In this document: positions 1-9,344 of the stretch, piece by piece
How positions within the stretch are numbered: the first letter of the stretch is position 1
Layout: the number at the start of each line of letters is the position of its first letter
Source of the DNA: Blastomonas sp.
Lineage (GTDB): Bacteria > Pseudomonadota > Alphaproteobacteria > Sphingomonadales > Sphingomonadaceae
Assembly (NCBI RefSeq): GCF_030373265.1
Contig: NZ_JAUCZC010000011.1
Coordinates: 1-64,000 of the forward strand
DNA length: 64,000 nucleotides
Direction of reading: 5' to 3'
The notes under the pieces: generated by a model
Told to the model about the DNA's origin: nothing
Databases searched by the model: none
Seen by the model: only the letters and a program-made list of their open reading frames with translations
Translations under genes and position numbers: made by a program

Positions 1-194
1 CAGCCTGCATCATTCATCAACGAGTCATCCGACGCGGCCAATCTGTCACCGATTCAGTCGAGACACTTTTGGAAGCAGAGGTTACCGCAGCCTTTATCAA
101 TTCCGATGGGCGCCCTATCCGTCAACCGCGCGCATGGATGGACGCCTATTCCCGCATTCTCCATTCCGACCAGAAAGACAGACCCCCGATATGA
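1..194 (+). CDS. ybgC: YbgC-type acyl-CoA thioesterase, C-terminal fragment
   Basis: The third forward frame is open from the left edge to a TGA at 192-194 and encodes about 63 residues. It contains a motif reading DGRPIRQPRAW near its end, the usual tail of the Tol-Pal-associated hotdog thioesterase YbgC. The gene starts outside the window. Its stop overlaps the tolQ ATG in an ATGA arrangement at 191-194, so it is the first visible gene of the tol-pal operon. YbgC proteins hydrolyse short or medium acyl-CoAs in the cytoplasm; their link to Tol-Pal is mainly positional. The family call rests on the C-terminal motif and the context. Confidence 0.8.
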   Translation, partial: ACIIHQRVIRRGQSVTDSVETLLEAEVTAAFINSDGRPIRQPRAWMDAYSRILHSDQKDRPPI

Positions 195-892
195 TCGATA
201 CCATGGGCATATCTCCCGATGCCGTCACCCTGTCGCCGCTCAAGCTGTTCCTGGAGGCCGATCTCGTCGTCAAGGCGGTGATGATCGGGCTTGCCTTGGC
301 CAGCATCTGGACGTGGACGATCATTATCAGCTTTGCGCTGAAGATCGGGAAGACCGTCCGCGAGAACAGCGCTTTCGAGCAGGATTTCTGGAAGGCGGGC
401 GATATCGACGCGTTCTACAAGGCGCGGGGGCATGAAAAGCTGCCCAGTGCGCGGGTGCTGGCATCGGGCGTCGCAGAGTGGCGGCGCACCACCAAGGGCC
501 GGATCACCGATCGCGACGGCGCCCGCCAGCGCCTCGCCACCGCGATGCATTCGACCGTCGGACACGAGATCGACACGCTGGCGGACCGGCTGAATTTCTT
601 GGCTACGGTCGGCTCGGTGGCGCCGTTCGTCGGCCTGTTCGGGACCGTATGGGGGATCATGCGCAGCTTTACTGCCATTGCCGCCGAGCAGAACAGTTCG
701 CTCGCGGTCGTTGCCCCCGGAATTGCCGAAGCCCTCTTCGCCACCGCCATCGGGCTGTTCGCCGCGATTCCGGCGGTCATCGCCTACAACCGCTTCTCGC
801 ACCGGCTGAACAAGCTCGAGGGACGGCTGTTCCGCTTTTCCGACGCGTTCCACGGCGAGCTCAGCCGTGAGCTTGAAAAGGATCCGATCTGA
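191..892 (+). CDS. tolQ: TolQ, inner-membrane proton-channel subunit of Tol-Pal
   Basis: A 233-residue MotA/TolQ/ExbB family protein. There is a first membrane segment near residues 25-48, a long cytoplasmic part, and two further membrane segments around residues 140-165 and 175-200 that contain the family's GLFGTVWGIMRSF stretch. TolQ and TolR form the proton-driven motor that energises TolA during outer-membrane constriction. I chose ATG 191 rather than the in-frame ATG at 134. It overlaps the ybgC stop in ATGA and gives a normal N-terminus (MIDTMGISPDAV), while the earlier start would overlap ybgC by about 60 bases. The stop overlaps the tolR ATG by one base. Confidence 0.95.
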   Translation: MIDTMGISPDAVTLSPLKLFLEADLVVKAVMIGLALASIWTWTIIISFALKIGKTVRENSAFEQDFWKAGDIDAFYKARGHEKLPSARVLASGVAEWRRTTKGRITDRDGARQRLATAMHSTVGHEIDTLADRLNFLATVGSVAPFVGLFGTVWGIMRSFTAIAAEQNSSLAVVAPGIAEALFATAIGLFAAIPAVIAYNRFSHRLNKLEGRLFRFSDAFHGELSRELEKDPI

Positions 893-1350
893 TGGCGATG
901 TCGCTCGGCCCCTCGGGCGGGGGCGGACGGCGGGGCCGTTCGCGCGCGCCGATCGCCGAAATCAACGTCACCCCGTTCGTCGACGTGATGCTGGTGCTGC
1001 TGATTATCTTCATGGTCACCGCGCCGCTGCTGGTGGCGGGCGTCCCCATCGACCTGCCCGACAGCCGTGCCGCGGCGCTGGAGCAGGAAAAGGAGCCGGT
1101 GCAGATTTCCCTCGATGCCGAGGGCCAGCCGTTCATCGACGATGCTCAGGTGGCGATGGCCGACCTGCCGGCCGCGCTCGAGGCGATCCGTTCCGAACGC
1201 GGCGAGGATGATGGCACGGCGCCGCAGGTGATGCTGCGCGCCGACCGATCGCTCGATTACGGCAAGGTGATGCTGGTGATGGGCGAATTGAACCGCGCCG
1301 GGCTGAACCGCGTATCCCTGGTCACCACGGGTTCATCAGAACGCCCATAG
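892..1350 (+). CDS. tolR: TolR, ExbD/TolR family motor protein
   Basis: A 152-residue protein with a short basic N-terminus, one membrane helix at about residues 28-46 starting with PFVDVMLVLL, and a periplasmic domain. The aspartate in FVDVML at the start of the helix corresponds to the proton-carrying residue of the ExbD/TolR family. It works with TolQ in the proton channel that drives TolA. It is translationally coupled to tolQ, with TGATG at the junction, and is followed by tolA after 34 bases. Confidence 0.95.
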   Translation: MAMSLGPSGGGGRRGRSRAPIAEINVTPFVDVMLVLLIIFMVTAPLLVAGVPIDLPDSRAAALEQEKEPVQISLDAEGQPFIDDAQVAMADLPAALEAIRSERGEDDGTAPQVMLRADRSLDYGKVMLVMGELNRAGLNRVSLVTTGSSERP

Positions 1351-1384
1351 GCACGTCTGCCACGAAAGGTTAGCAGTCACACAG

Positions 1385-2287
1385 ATGGAGAAGAGCGAGC
1401 GCCTTGGATTATCGGTCGCGGTCGTCGCGCATGTCGCCTTGTTCGGCGTGCTGTCGCTTGGGATCGCGAGCCGCAGCGAACTCAAGATGCCGACCGAGCC
1501 GATTTCGGTGCAGCTGACCGACGAGGTTGGGCTGGTCTCGACCGCGCCCAGCCCGTCCCAGGAGGCTGCGACCGCGACCGCGCCCGAGCTTGCGCCCGAG
1601 ATCGAGAAGGCCCAACCGGCGCCCGAGCCCGAGCCCACGCCTGCCCCTGCAGTGAAGCGTCCCGAGCCACCCGCACCCCGGGCGGTCGAGCGCCCCTCCC
1701 CGCCCAAGCCCAAGGCTGCCGAGCGTCCCAGGCCCGCGCCGGTGCCCAAGCCCGCGCGCAGCACCCCGCCGCCGCCGGCCAAGCCCCAACCCAAGGCTGC
1801 GGAAAAGCCCAAGCCCGCCGCGCCCGCCGACACCTCCGATCGCCGTCGCCCCGACCGTCCGGCTGCCCAGCCTGCCGCCAAGGCACCGCGCGCGCCGCGC
1901 ATCGGCAAGGATTTCCTCGAAGGCGTAACCGACAAGGCCTCGACCAGCCGCTCGCAGACCCCGCCGGCCTCCGTCGCCGGACCCGCAGTGGTGGCGTCGC
2001 TGCAGCGCGAGTTGCTGCGTCAGGTCAAGCCGCACTGGGTACCGCCCACCGGCGCCGATGCCGACCAGTTGCGCACCAAGGTTACGGTACGGCTCGACGA
2101 GTCGGGCAATATCGTCGGCTCCCCCAGCGCGACGACCACCGGGGTAACCTCCAGCAACCGCGCGCAGGAAGGACTGCACAAGGAGCGCGCGATCGCCGCC
2201 GTCCGCCGCGCCGCGCCATTCAAATTTCCGCCGCAGTTTTATTCCGAGTGGCAGACCATCGAACCAACTTTCTATTTGGGATTGTAA
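1385..2287 (+). CDS. tolA: TolA, periplasm-spanning coupling protein
   Basis: A 300-residue protein with an N-terminal membrane anchor (about residues 8-27) and a central Pro/Ala/Lys-rich stretch (about 50-170). A C-terminal TonB/TolA-like domain (about 200-300) contains a run ending QVKPHWVPP. It carries energy from TolQR to Pal and TolB. The central region is rich in Pro-Lys and Pro-Glu repeats rather than the Ala/Lys helical repeats of enterobacterial TolA. That suggests an extended polyproline spacer and is common in sphingomonads. It lies 3 bases upstream of tolB. The repetitive coding sequence produces a very long antisense open frame, which I regard as an artefact. Confidence 0.9.
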   Translation: MEKSERLGLSVAVVAHVALFGVLSLGIASRSELKMPTEPISVQLTDEVGLVSTAPSPSQEAATATAPELAPEIEKAQPAPEPEPTPAPAVKRPEPPAPRAVERPSPPKPKAAERPRPAPVPKPARSTPPPPAKPQPKAAEKPKPAAPADTSDRRRPDRPAAQPAAKAPRAPRIGKDFLEGVTDKASTSRSQTPPASVAGPAVVASLQRELLRQVKPHWVPPTGADADQLRTKVTVRLDESGNIVGSPSATTTGVTSSNRAQEGLHKERAIAAVRRAAPFKFPPQFYSEWQTIEPTFYLGL

Positions 2288-2290
2288 ACC

Positions 2291-3625
2291 ATGCGAATGA
2301 CCTCGCTCACCAAACTCGGCCTCGTGATAACCACTGGTCTTACCCTCATGACCACCCCCGCCCACGCCCAGCTGGCGGTGGACGTCGACAATGCAGGCAA
2401 TGCCGACCTGATCATCGCGGTCCCTGCGCTGCCCACCCCGCAGAGCCAGACCACGCTGGCCGGCACCACCGCGGATCTGGGCAACCGGATCAGCGATGTC
2501 ATCGCCTCTGACCTCGACCGCTCGGGTCTGTTCAAGCCGATTGGGCGCAGCGCGGTCAAGCAGATCACGGTAGACGAGGTGACTGCGCCGACCTTTCCGT
2601 ACTGGCAGGGCCGCAACGCTGCCGCGCTGATCCAGGGCTTCATCCGCGCCAACGGCGACGGCAAGATCACCGTCGGCTGCTATCTGTATGATGTCGCTCT
2701 GGGCAGCGAGCTCACCCGGCAGGGCTTTGTCGTCGAACCGGCGGACTGGCGCCGCGCAGCGCACAAATGCGCCGATGCGATCTATTCGCGGCTCTCGGGC
2801 GAAAGCCCGTTCTTCGACAGCCGCATCGCCTATATCGCCGAGACCGGACCCAAGGGTAACCGCACCAAGCGCCTCGCGATCATGGATTCGGACGGCGCCA
2901 ACCACCGCTTCATCACCAATGGCCAGTCGACCGCACTGACCCCGCGCTTCTCGCCGGATTACAAGCAGATTGCCTATCTGAGCTATCTCGACGGCAACCC
3001 GCGGATTTATGTCTATGACGTCGGCACAGGGCGTCAGCGACTGGTGACCCAGAGCCGCAACCCCACTTTCGCGCCGCGCTGGTCGCCCGATGGCCGCTAT
3101 CTGCTCTATTCGATGGCGATTGGCGGCAACACCGACATCTACAAGATCCCGGTCGAGGGCGGCACCCCGGTCCGGCTCACCGATGGCCCCGGCATCGATG
3201 TCGGCGGCAGCTTCTCGCCCGATGGCAGCCAGATCGTGTTCGAAAGCGATCGCGGCGGCGGCCAGCAGCTGTATGTCATGAACGCCGATGGCAGCAACCA
3301 GCGTCGGATCAGTTTTGGCGGCGGTCGCTATGCCACGCCCGAATGGAGCCCACGCGGTGACCTGATCGCCTTCACCAAGATGCAGGGCAATTTCCGCATC
3401 GGCGTAATGAGCCCGTCGGGTGGTGGGGAGCGGCTGCTGACCAACAGCTGGCAGGACGAGGCGCCGACCTGGGCTCCGAATGGCCGTGTGATCCAGTTCT
3501 TCCGCACCGGACGTGGCGCGGTGAGCTCGACCGTGTGGCAGGTCGATCTGACCGGCTCCAACGAACGTCGCCTGCCGACTCCGGTCGACGGCTCCGACCC
3601 GTCCTGGGGTCCGATCCTGCCATGA
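2291..3625 (+). CDS. tolB: TolB, periplasmic beta-propeller of Tol-Pal
   Basis: A 444-residue protein with a signal peptide (cleavage after THPAHA-type Ala-rich end near residue 26), an N-terminal anticodon-like domain to about residue 165 and a six-bladed WD40-like propeller. The propeller repeats carry motifs such as FSPDYKQIAY, WSPDGRYLLY, FSPDGSQIVF and WSPRGDLIAF. TolB binds Pal and is released by the TolQRA motor. The spacing of 3 bases after tolA supports one transcript. An ATG six bases further in is an alternative start that leaves the product essentially unchanged. Confidence 0.95.
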   Translation: MRMTSLTKLGLVITTGLTLMTTPAHAQLAVDVDNAGNADLIIAVPALPTPQSQTTLAGTTADLGNRISDVIASDLDRSGLFKPIGRSAVKQITVDEVTAPTFPYWQGRNAAALIQGFIRANGDGKITVGCYLYDVALGSELTRQGFVVEPADWRRAAHKCADAIYSRLSGESPFFDSRIAYIAETGPKGNRTKRLAIMDSDGANHRFITNGQSTALTPRFSPDYKQIAYLSYLDGNPRIYVYDVGTGRQRLVTQSRNPTFAPRWSPDGRYLLYSMAIGGNTDIYKIPVEGGTPVRLTDGPGIDVGGSFSPDGSQIVFESDRGGGQQLYVMNADGSNQRRISFGGGRYATPEWSPRGDLIAFTKMQGNFRIGVMSPSGGGERLLTNSWQDEAPTWAPNGRVIQFFRTGRGAVSSTVWQVDLTGSNERRLPTPVDGSDPSWGPILP

Positions 3626-3836
3626 CACGTGCAAAACCTGCGCTGCATCACGGAATTTGCGGCAAGGGGGTTTACCTTGGCGGCAAAGCGAGTCACGGTT
3701 CGTCGCAGTTACGGGTTGTACTGTCATCACGGGCTGGGCCTGTCCCCGCCACCTACTGTCATTTCCCCAACGGGAAGGGCGCCAAGACCGGAACCGTCCG
3801 GCGGCCCTGACCCGCAATACCAGAAGGAGACGCTCG

Positions 3837-4355
3837 ATGAGAACTGTCCGCAACACGCTTGTCCTGGCCACCGCCGTCATCGCATTGGGCGCGTGCGCCA
3901 AAAAGGCTCCGCCTGAGCTTCCTCCCGCGCCCGGTCCGGCCGTGGACAACTCGATGGGGCAGGACAACTCGAACGTCGGCAACGTCGCGGTGCCCGGCAG
4001 CCAGGCCGATTTCGTCGCCAAGGTCCGCTCCGACCGCATCCTGTTCGACCTCGACCGCTACAATGTCGATGCCGACGATCAGATCACGCTGCAGAGCCAG
4101 GCCCAGTGGCTGGCCCAGTATCCCAACAAGCAGGCGATCATCGAGGGGCATGCCGACGAACGCGGCACCCGCGATTACAACATCGCGTTGGGCGAACGCC
4201 GCGCGAACGCCGCGAAGAACTATCTGGTGTCGCTGGGCGTCAGCGAGCAGCGCCTGCGCGTCGTCAGCTACGGCAAGGAACGCCCCGCCGCGATGGGTTC
4301 GGACGAAAGCTCCTGGGCTCAGAACCGCCGCGCGGTGACGGTGACGATCGACTGA
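3837..4355 (+). CDS. pal: Pal, peptidoglycan-associated OmpA-like lipoprotein
   Basis: A 172-residue lipoprotein. The signal peptide ends in the lipobox LGAC near residue 20. An OmpA C-terminal peptidoglycan-binding domain follows from about residue 60, with IEGHADERGTRDYN and the usual RANAAKNYL helix. Pal anchors the outer membrane to the cell wall and is the end point of the Tol system. I chose ATG 3837 because AAGGAGA lies at 3824-3830 and the lipoprotein signal starts there; an upstream in-frame start would add about 60 unlikely residues. A 210-base gap separates it from tolB. No cpoB/ybgF follows, unlike in many other proteobacteria. Confidence 0.95.
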   Translation: MRTVRNTLVLATAVIALGACAKKAPPELPPAPGPAVDNSMGQDNSNVGNVAVPGSQADFVAKVRSDRILFDLDRYNVDADDQITLQSQAQWLAQYPNKQAIIEGHADERGTRDYNIALGERRANAAKNYLVSLGVSEQRLRVVSYGKERPAAMGSDESSWAQNRRAVTVTID

Positions 4356-4384
4356 TCTAACAAGCGTTCGTCGATGAGAAAGAG

Positions 4385-4416
4385 GGGCTGGCCGAATGTT
4401 CGGCTGGCCCTTTTTC
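4385..4416 (+). terminator. Rho-independent terminator after pal
   Basis: A GGGCTGGCCGAA / TTCGGCTGGCCC dyad at 4385-4410 can form a 10-12 bp stem, with two G-U pairs in the RNA, and is followed directly by TTTTTC. It lies 30 bases after the pal stop and probably ends the tol-pal transcript. Confidence 0.85.
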
Positions 4417-4467
4417 GTTCCTGCTAGCGCCAGTGTCACGTCACATTCGCGCGCAGGAGTCTCCATC

Positions 4468-5172
4468 ATGACCGCCACGATTGAACGCCGAAGGGCGGCG
4501 ATGGAATTGGCCGTGTTTGGCGGACTGGCGCTGGTGCTGCGCATCGCCTTCGACCCATTGTTCTGGCGCTATGCCGGGCCGGTCTCGCTCGTGGCGACTC
4601 TGGCTTACCTGACGATCTATCTGCGTCGCCGCGGCGAAGGCTGGTCCGCCTTTGGATTGATCCCGCTCGTCGGCGCCAAGGCCAAGCTGATGATATTGCC
4701 CAAGGCTTTGCTGGTGTTCGGCTTTTTTGCCGCAGCGGTCGCGGGCATTCTGTTTGCCGCAGACGTGCTTGGCTGGGCATTCATGAAAGAGATACCCCAA
4801 GGCGTCGATGACCGTTGGGGCGACGTGAGGGGCAATTTGCCCATGCTGATTTTGTGGCTGGGCATCGTCTGGACGGCGGCTGCGTTTGGCGAGGAGATGT
4901 TCTTCCGGGGCTTTCTGATCGGTCGGACACAGGCGCTGTGCAGCGGACTTCCGCTCGCGTCGGTGTGGGCTGTCCTTGTTCCGGCCCTGCTGTTCGGACT
5001 TGGCCATGCCTATTACCAGGGACTGCGCGGATTCATCACCACCGCAGCGATCGGCATTGCTTTCGGGACTGCTTATCTCGTCCTGAAGCGCAACCTCTGG
5101 CCCATCGTGCTGGTCCACGGCATTGTCGATACAATCAATTTCGTCACGCTGTATCACGGAGCTGAACGATAG
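4468..5172 (+). CDS. CPBP family intramembrane metalloprotease
   Basis: A 234-residue polytopic membrane protein with about six hydrophobic segments and the three Abi/CPBP motifs. These are EEMFFRGF (paired glutamates plus Arg), GHAYYQG with its catalytic-site His, and the final HGIVDT. Family members are CAAX-type intramembrane endopeptidases, and their bacterial substrates are mostly unknown. I chose ATG 4468 because CAGGAG lies at 4454-4459. The open frame extends upstream to 4396, but that would start inside the pal terminator. The gene is monocistronic, with a strong hairpin 20 bases after the stop. Confidence 0.85.
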   Translation: MTATIERRRAAMELAVFGGLALVLRIAFDPLFWRYAGPVSLVATLAYLTIYLRRRGEGWSAFGLIPLVGAKAKLMILPKALLVFGFFAAAVAGILFAADVLGWAFMKEIPQGVDDRWGDVRGNLPMLILWLGIVWTAAAFGEEMFFRGFLIGRTQALCSGLPLASVWAVLVPALLFGLGHAYYQGLRGFITTAAIGIAFGTAYLVLKRNLWPIVLVHGIVDTINFVTLYHGAER

Positions 5173-5192
5173 AGTTGCACCAAACGCAAAAC

Positions 5193-5218
5193 GGGGGCCG
5201 ACATTGCTGTCGGCCCCC
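5193..5218 (-). terminator. Perfect 11-bp hairpin; T-rich only on the minus side
   Basis: GGGGGCCGACA / TGTCGGCCCCC with a TTGC loop. On the plus strand, after the CPBP gene, no T-run follows. Read on the minus strand it is followed by GTTTTGCGTTT, so it resembles an intrinsic terminator for a transcript coming leftward from the gene-free region. It could also serve both directions. Confidence 0.6.
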
Positions 5219-6067
5219 ACTGCGCCTGGTCTGGTTATCAAGGCCGTTTTCCGAAGCCCTGAAGCGGTTGCCCGCCTCTGTGTGGTTCGTCTGCTGCGCC
5301 GCGAGCGGTGGAGCTGACGTGTCCGGTTCGGGCTTGCGGCCGCGACATTTGCATTGCTGCGCCTGCCTCGTCGACCTGAAAAAACCCTTCCCAAGCGTCC
5401 GGCTTCGCGCGAGGCCCGGTTCCAGTTGGTCCGAAGACCGTTGGACCCGGGTCCGCGCTCTGCCTGACACCCCGTCTCGCTGATCCGTGTCCGGTCATCC
5501 GGCCCGGCGCATCGCTCCGAAGAGCCATGCGCGTTAACCGTCTGTCCTGACCCGCATTTCGCAAGGCCTGGGGCATCGCACCGGCGGACTGCTCCATCCG
5601 GGTCTTGCGACCCGCATCTTGCCTGCCTGCCGATCATCGGCTTTCCATTCGGACCTTCGGTGGAGCGCCCATCCCTGCAGCATCGCTGCTGCCGGGCGGC
5701 TTGACCCGCCTATGTCTGGCCTGTGCATAACACCGGCCGTCTCTCGCGCCCGGTTTGCCATCGCTGGCTCGCCCGGCGGGCGTACCCTCCGATCTTCGAA
5801 GCTTGATCTACATCGCTGTATTTCAATGCTTTTTCCGGTCTTCAGTCCGCTTTCCGTCTGTCTTTCCGACCTCACAAAGGTGTCATGACATCCGAGTCGC
5901 AGCCAGTGAAAACGCGCGACTTATCCACAGCGCGCGCAGGTTCGCTGTGGATAAAAGAGTGGACAACAATGGATTAATGTCGGGCAGATGGTTTGTTTCA
6001 TGCGCGCGTAACAAACAGGATTTGGACCGAGTGCAAGATCGGGCGATTCGCGCTTAACGTCTGTCGA
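5219..6067. other. Gene-free stretch of about 0.85 kb
   Basis: No convincing gene is visible on either strand. The open frames present lack ribosome-binding sites, recognisable protein motifs and coding-like composition. The stretch holds a perfect palindrome TGTCATGACA at 5881-5890, a DnaA-box palindrome at 5921-5954 and a spaced repeat GTTTGTT/AACAAAC at 5991-5997 and 6010-6016. It ends on the left at a hairpin that looks like a minus-strand terminator. I checked for the conserved cores of RNase P RNA, SRP RNA and two-piece tmRNA and did not find them. It may hold an unrecognised structured RNA, a replication-control site, or both. Confidence 0.6.
5921..5954. promoter_or_regulatory. Two perfect DnaA boxes in a 12-bp inverted repeat
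   Basis: TTATCCACAGCG at 5921-5932 and CGCTGTGGATAA at 5943-5954 form a perfect 12-bp dyad with a 10-base spacer. Each arm contains the consensus 9-mer DnaA box TTATCCACA. A degenerate third box, AGTGGACAA (7 of 9), is at 5958-5966. The DNA to the right is locally AT-richer. This is either a DnaA-binding regulatory site or part of a replication origin. Usual alphaproteobacterial origin neighbours such as hemE are not in the window. Confidence 0.55.
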
Positions 6068-6523
6068 TCAGCCGATCGTCCCCATCGGCACCACCGCGAT
6101 CAGCACCAGGCAGGCAACCACGAACGCCGTGACCCTGGTTCGCATCGTGCCATAGGCAGCATCGGTCGCCCCGGCCTCGACCGCGCGGCGATCGAGCCAC
6201 AGCAGCACGCCGAAGCCGATCGCGAAAAGCAACGCAGCCTCGTTGAACGGCACGAACCACAAGGCCGTCCAGGTGGCGAGCACCACGACGTTGCTGGCGA
6301 TCAGCAGATTGGGGTTCACCTTCTGCGGGGCGACCACCTGAATGCCCCAGAGGGTGCCTGCCATGAACATCAGGATGGTGAACGCCCAGTAGCAGGTCAG
6401 GTTGGCCGCGTTGACATCGCCATAGCCGGTGATGTGGCACGAAGCCCCCGCGAGGAACGGCAACGCACCCGCATAGGTCAGCACCTGCATCAGTGTGCGG
6501 TTCGTGCCCCCGGCCTGCTCCAT
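6068..6523 (-). CDS. DUF3429 family membrane protein
   Basis: A 151-residue protein with four to five hydrophobic segments, matching the small DUF3429 inner-membrane family, including the LPFLAGA start and a TLWGIQ segment. The function is unknown. It starts 8 bases after the argG stop on the same strand, so it is probably co-transcribed with argG. I infer no link to arginine synthesis beyond position. Confidence 0.7.
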   Translation of the reverse strand: MEQAGGTNRTLMQVLTYAGALPFLAGASCHITGYGDVNAANLTCYWAFTILMFMAGTLWGIQVVAPQKVNPNLLIASNVVVLATWTALWFVPFNEAALLFAIGFGVLLWLDRRAVEAGATDAAYGTMRTRVTAFVVACLVLIAVVPMGTIG

Positions 6524-6531
6524 AAGCGCCT

Positions 6532-7749
<1,218 letters not shown>

Positions 7750-7822
7750 GGATGCGGACTTTCTGCAAGAAAGGGTGTTTGCGCGCCGCCTATCAGCGCG
7801 CCGGGGTCGGAGCAAGGGTTGA

Positions 7823-8395
7823 TCAAACCCAGCCTGCGGTCTGCGCGGCGACCCATAGGCCCAGCGCGGCAAACAGCAGCGCCGCGCCGATCTGCAAGGC
7901 GCGGATCGGCAGGATGCGCTCGATCCTGTGGCCCAGCAAAACCGCGGGCACATTGGCGATCATCATCCCCAAGGTGGTGCCCGCAGTCACCGCGAGCACG
8001 TTCTGGTAATGCGCCCCCATCGCGACGGTCGCGACCTGGGTCTTGTCGCCCATTTCGACGAGGAAGAACGCGATCAGCGTGGTGACGAACACGCCTGCGC
8101 TGCGCTCCCTGGGTGCATCGTCTTCGCTGAACTTGTCGGGGATCAACGCCCACAGCGCCATGCCGACGAAGCCTGCGGCGATCGCATAGCGAAACGCGGG
8201 GCTGTCGATCAGACCCGCAACCTGCTGGCCGAGCAATGCTGCGAGAAAATGGTTGGCGAGCGTCGCCACGAGGATTCCGGCGATGATCGGGACGGGTTTA
8301 CGCATCCGGGCAGCGAGCAGGATCGCGAGCAATTGCGTCTTGTCGCCCATTTCGGCGAGCGCAACCAGCGACAGCGATGCGAGAAAGGCTTCCAT
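7823..8395 (-). CDS. GDT1/UPF0016 family manganese exporter
   Basis: A 190-residue membrane protein with six predicted helices and the two family signatures EMGDKTQ, at residues 15-21 and 114-120, in an inverted-repeat architecture. Bacterial members (MneA/MntX type) export Mn2+, and the eukaryotic relatives are TMEM165/Gdt1. The 5' leader matches the manganese-sensing yybP-ykoY riboswitch, which independently supports Mn2+ as the substrate. argG starts 73 bases downstream on the same strand. Confidence 0.9.
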   Translation of the reverse strand: MEAFLASLSLVALAEMGDKTQLLAILLAARMRKPVPIIAGILVATLANHFLAALLGQQVAGLIDSPAFRYAIAAGFVGMALWALIPDKFSEDDAPRERSAGVFVTTLIAFFLVEMGDKTQVATVAMGAHYQNVLAVTAGTTLGMMIANVPAVLLGHRIERILPIRALQIGAALLFAALGLWVAAQTAGWV

Positions 8396-8469
8396 ACGAC
8401 GAGACTTTCAGGGCCGGGCAAAAGGCAAAACACAATGGCACCGTTCACCCCTGCCCGGCCGGACAAAAG

Positions 8470-8600
8470 GTTCAGGTGTCATCGGTCTTGCCGGAAGCCG
8501 GGATATCCCGGAAACCCGCGCGCCATGGCCTCTCGACCAAGTATGTTGACGCGTGGACCAGTGCATCGCACCGGTTGGCTACTCCCCATCAGACGTGATA
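8470..8600 (-). ncRNA. yybP-ykoY (Mn2+) riboswitch in the exporter leader
   Basis: On the minus strand the leader carries GGGGAGTAGCC (its first nine bases are the complement of 8579-8587), then a segment with GCGTCAACATACTTGG, the paired GGTCGAGAGGCC element and a closing GACCGATGACACC. GGGGAGTAG and CGTCAACATACT are the conserved loops of the proteobacterial yybP-ykoY class, which binds Mn2+ and activates efflux genes. It lies about 75 bases upstream of the GDT1-family start. Boundaries are approximate. The class identification is from memory of the consensus. Confidence 0.8.
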
Positions 8601-8631
8601 GTGTTTAGACGTTGATCATGGGGGATGCAAG

Positions 8632-9078
8632 ATGGCGGATGCAGCCAACAAGACGGTGGCGACCTATGCCGATGTGACGGATTATATCGCGGCGCTTGAG
8701 CCCGACCGGCGGCGTGACGAGGCGCTGCAACTGCTGGCGCTGTACCAGCGCGTGACCGGCGCGCCTCCCAGGATGTGGGGGGCCGGCATCATCGGCTTTG
8801 GCGAATATATCTATGCCTATCCCAGCGGACGCACTGGCACATCGGCGCGGTCCAGCTTCTCGCCGCGCAAGGGCAAGCACAGCCTCTATCTGATGGCAGG
8901 CTATGACGATGAAGCGGTCGCCGCACAGCGGGACGCTCTGCTGGCAAAGCTTGGCAAGCACAAGATGGACAAGACCTGCCTCCATGTCACCCGGCTGGAC
9001 CAGATCGACATCGGTGTTCTGGAAGCGCTGATCGCGCACGACCTGGCCGAAATGAACCGGATTTACCCGCCCAAGTGA
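8632..9078 (+). CDS. DUF1801 domain protein
   Basis: A 148-residue cytoplasmic protein with the DUF1801 (YdhG-like) core: PRMWGAGIIGFGEYIY followed by SPRKGKHSLYLM. Function is unknown; the family adopts a small alpha/beta fold. The start ATG 8632 follows GGGGGATGCAAG. Its stop overlaps the GTG of the next gene in GTGA, so the two are translationally coupled. It is divergent from the riboswitch-controlled exporter. Confidence 0.8.
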   Translation: MADAANKTVATYADVTDYIAALEPDRRRDEALQLLALYQRVTGAPPRMWGAGIIGFGEYIYAYPSGRTGTSARSSFSPRKGKHSLYLMAGYDDEAVAAQRDALLAKLGKHKMDKTCLHVTRLDQIDIGVLEALIAHDLAEMNRIYPPK

Positions 9079-9344
9079 TCACGCCCGATGACCTCTATCG
9101 CGGCCCGGTCAAGCGCAGCATCCAGATTGCCGGACACCTGACCTCGATCAGCCTGGAACCATTGTTCTGGGACATGCTGAGGGCAGCGGCAGAAACGCGC
9201 GCGCTGCCGCTCAACGCGCTGGTGGCGCGGATCGATGTCGAGCGGATCGAGGCGGACGATCCCCCCAATCTGGCAAGCGCGATCAGATTGTGGCTGGTGC
9301 ACGATCTGCTGAGCGGTCGGCAGGTCAGCTCACCAGACGGATGA
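9075..9344 (+). CDS. Ribbon-helix-helix domain protein
   Basis: An 89-residue protein resembling the RHH_4 family: KRSIQIAGHLTSISLEPLFWDML, then a second helix pair. This suggests a small DNA-binding dimer, although target and function are unknown. The GTG start overlaps the TGA of the DUF1801 gene (9075-9078). The last 20 bases overlap, tail to tail, the 3' end of the adenylate cyclase gene on the other strand. Confidence 0.65.
   Translation: MITPDDLYRGPVKRSIQIAGHLTSISLEPLFWDMLRAAAETRALPLNALVARIDVERIEADDPPNLASAIRLWLVHDLLSGRQVSSPDG

Noticed and set aside
1409-4039. Very long minus-strand open frame opposite tolA, tolB and the pal region
   Set aside because: It arises from GC-rich, repetitive codons of the real plus-strand genes and has Arg/Gly/Ala-rich low-complexity translation with no family motif.
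5238-5875. Two minus-strand frames of 113-119 codons in the gene-free region
   Set aside because: No ribosome-binding sites, no motifs, and Arg/Pro/Gly-rich composition; more likely non-coding.
5219-6067. Calling this stretch the chromosomal origin
   Set aside because: Only two perfect DnaA boxes are seen and no classical origin neighbours are in the window; replication evidence would be needed.
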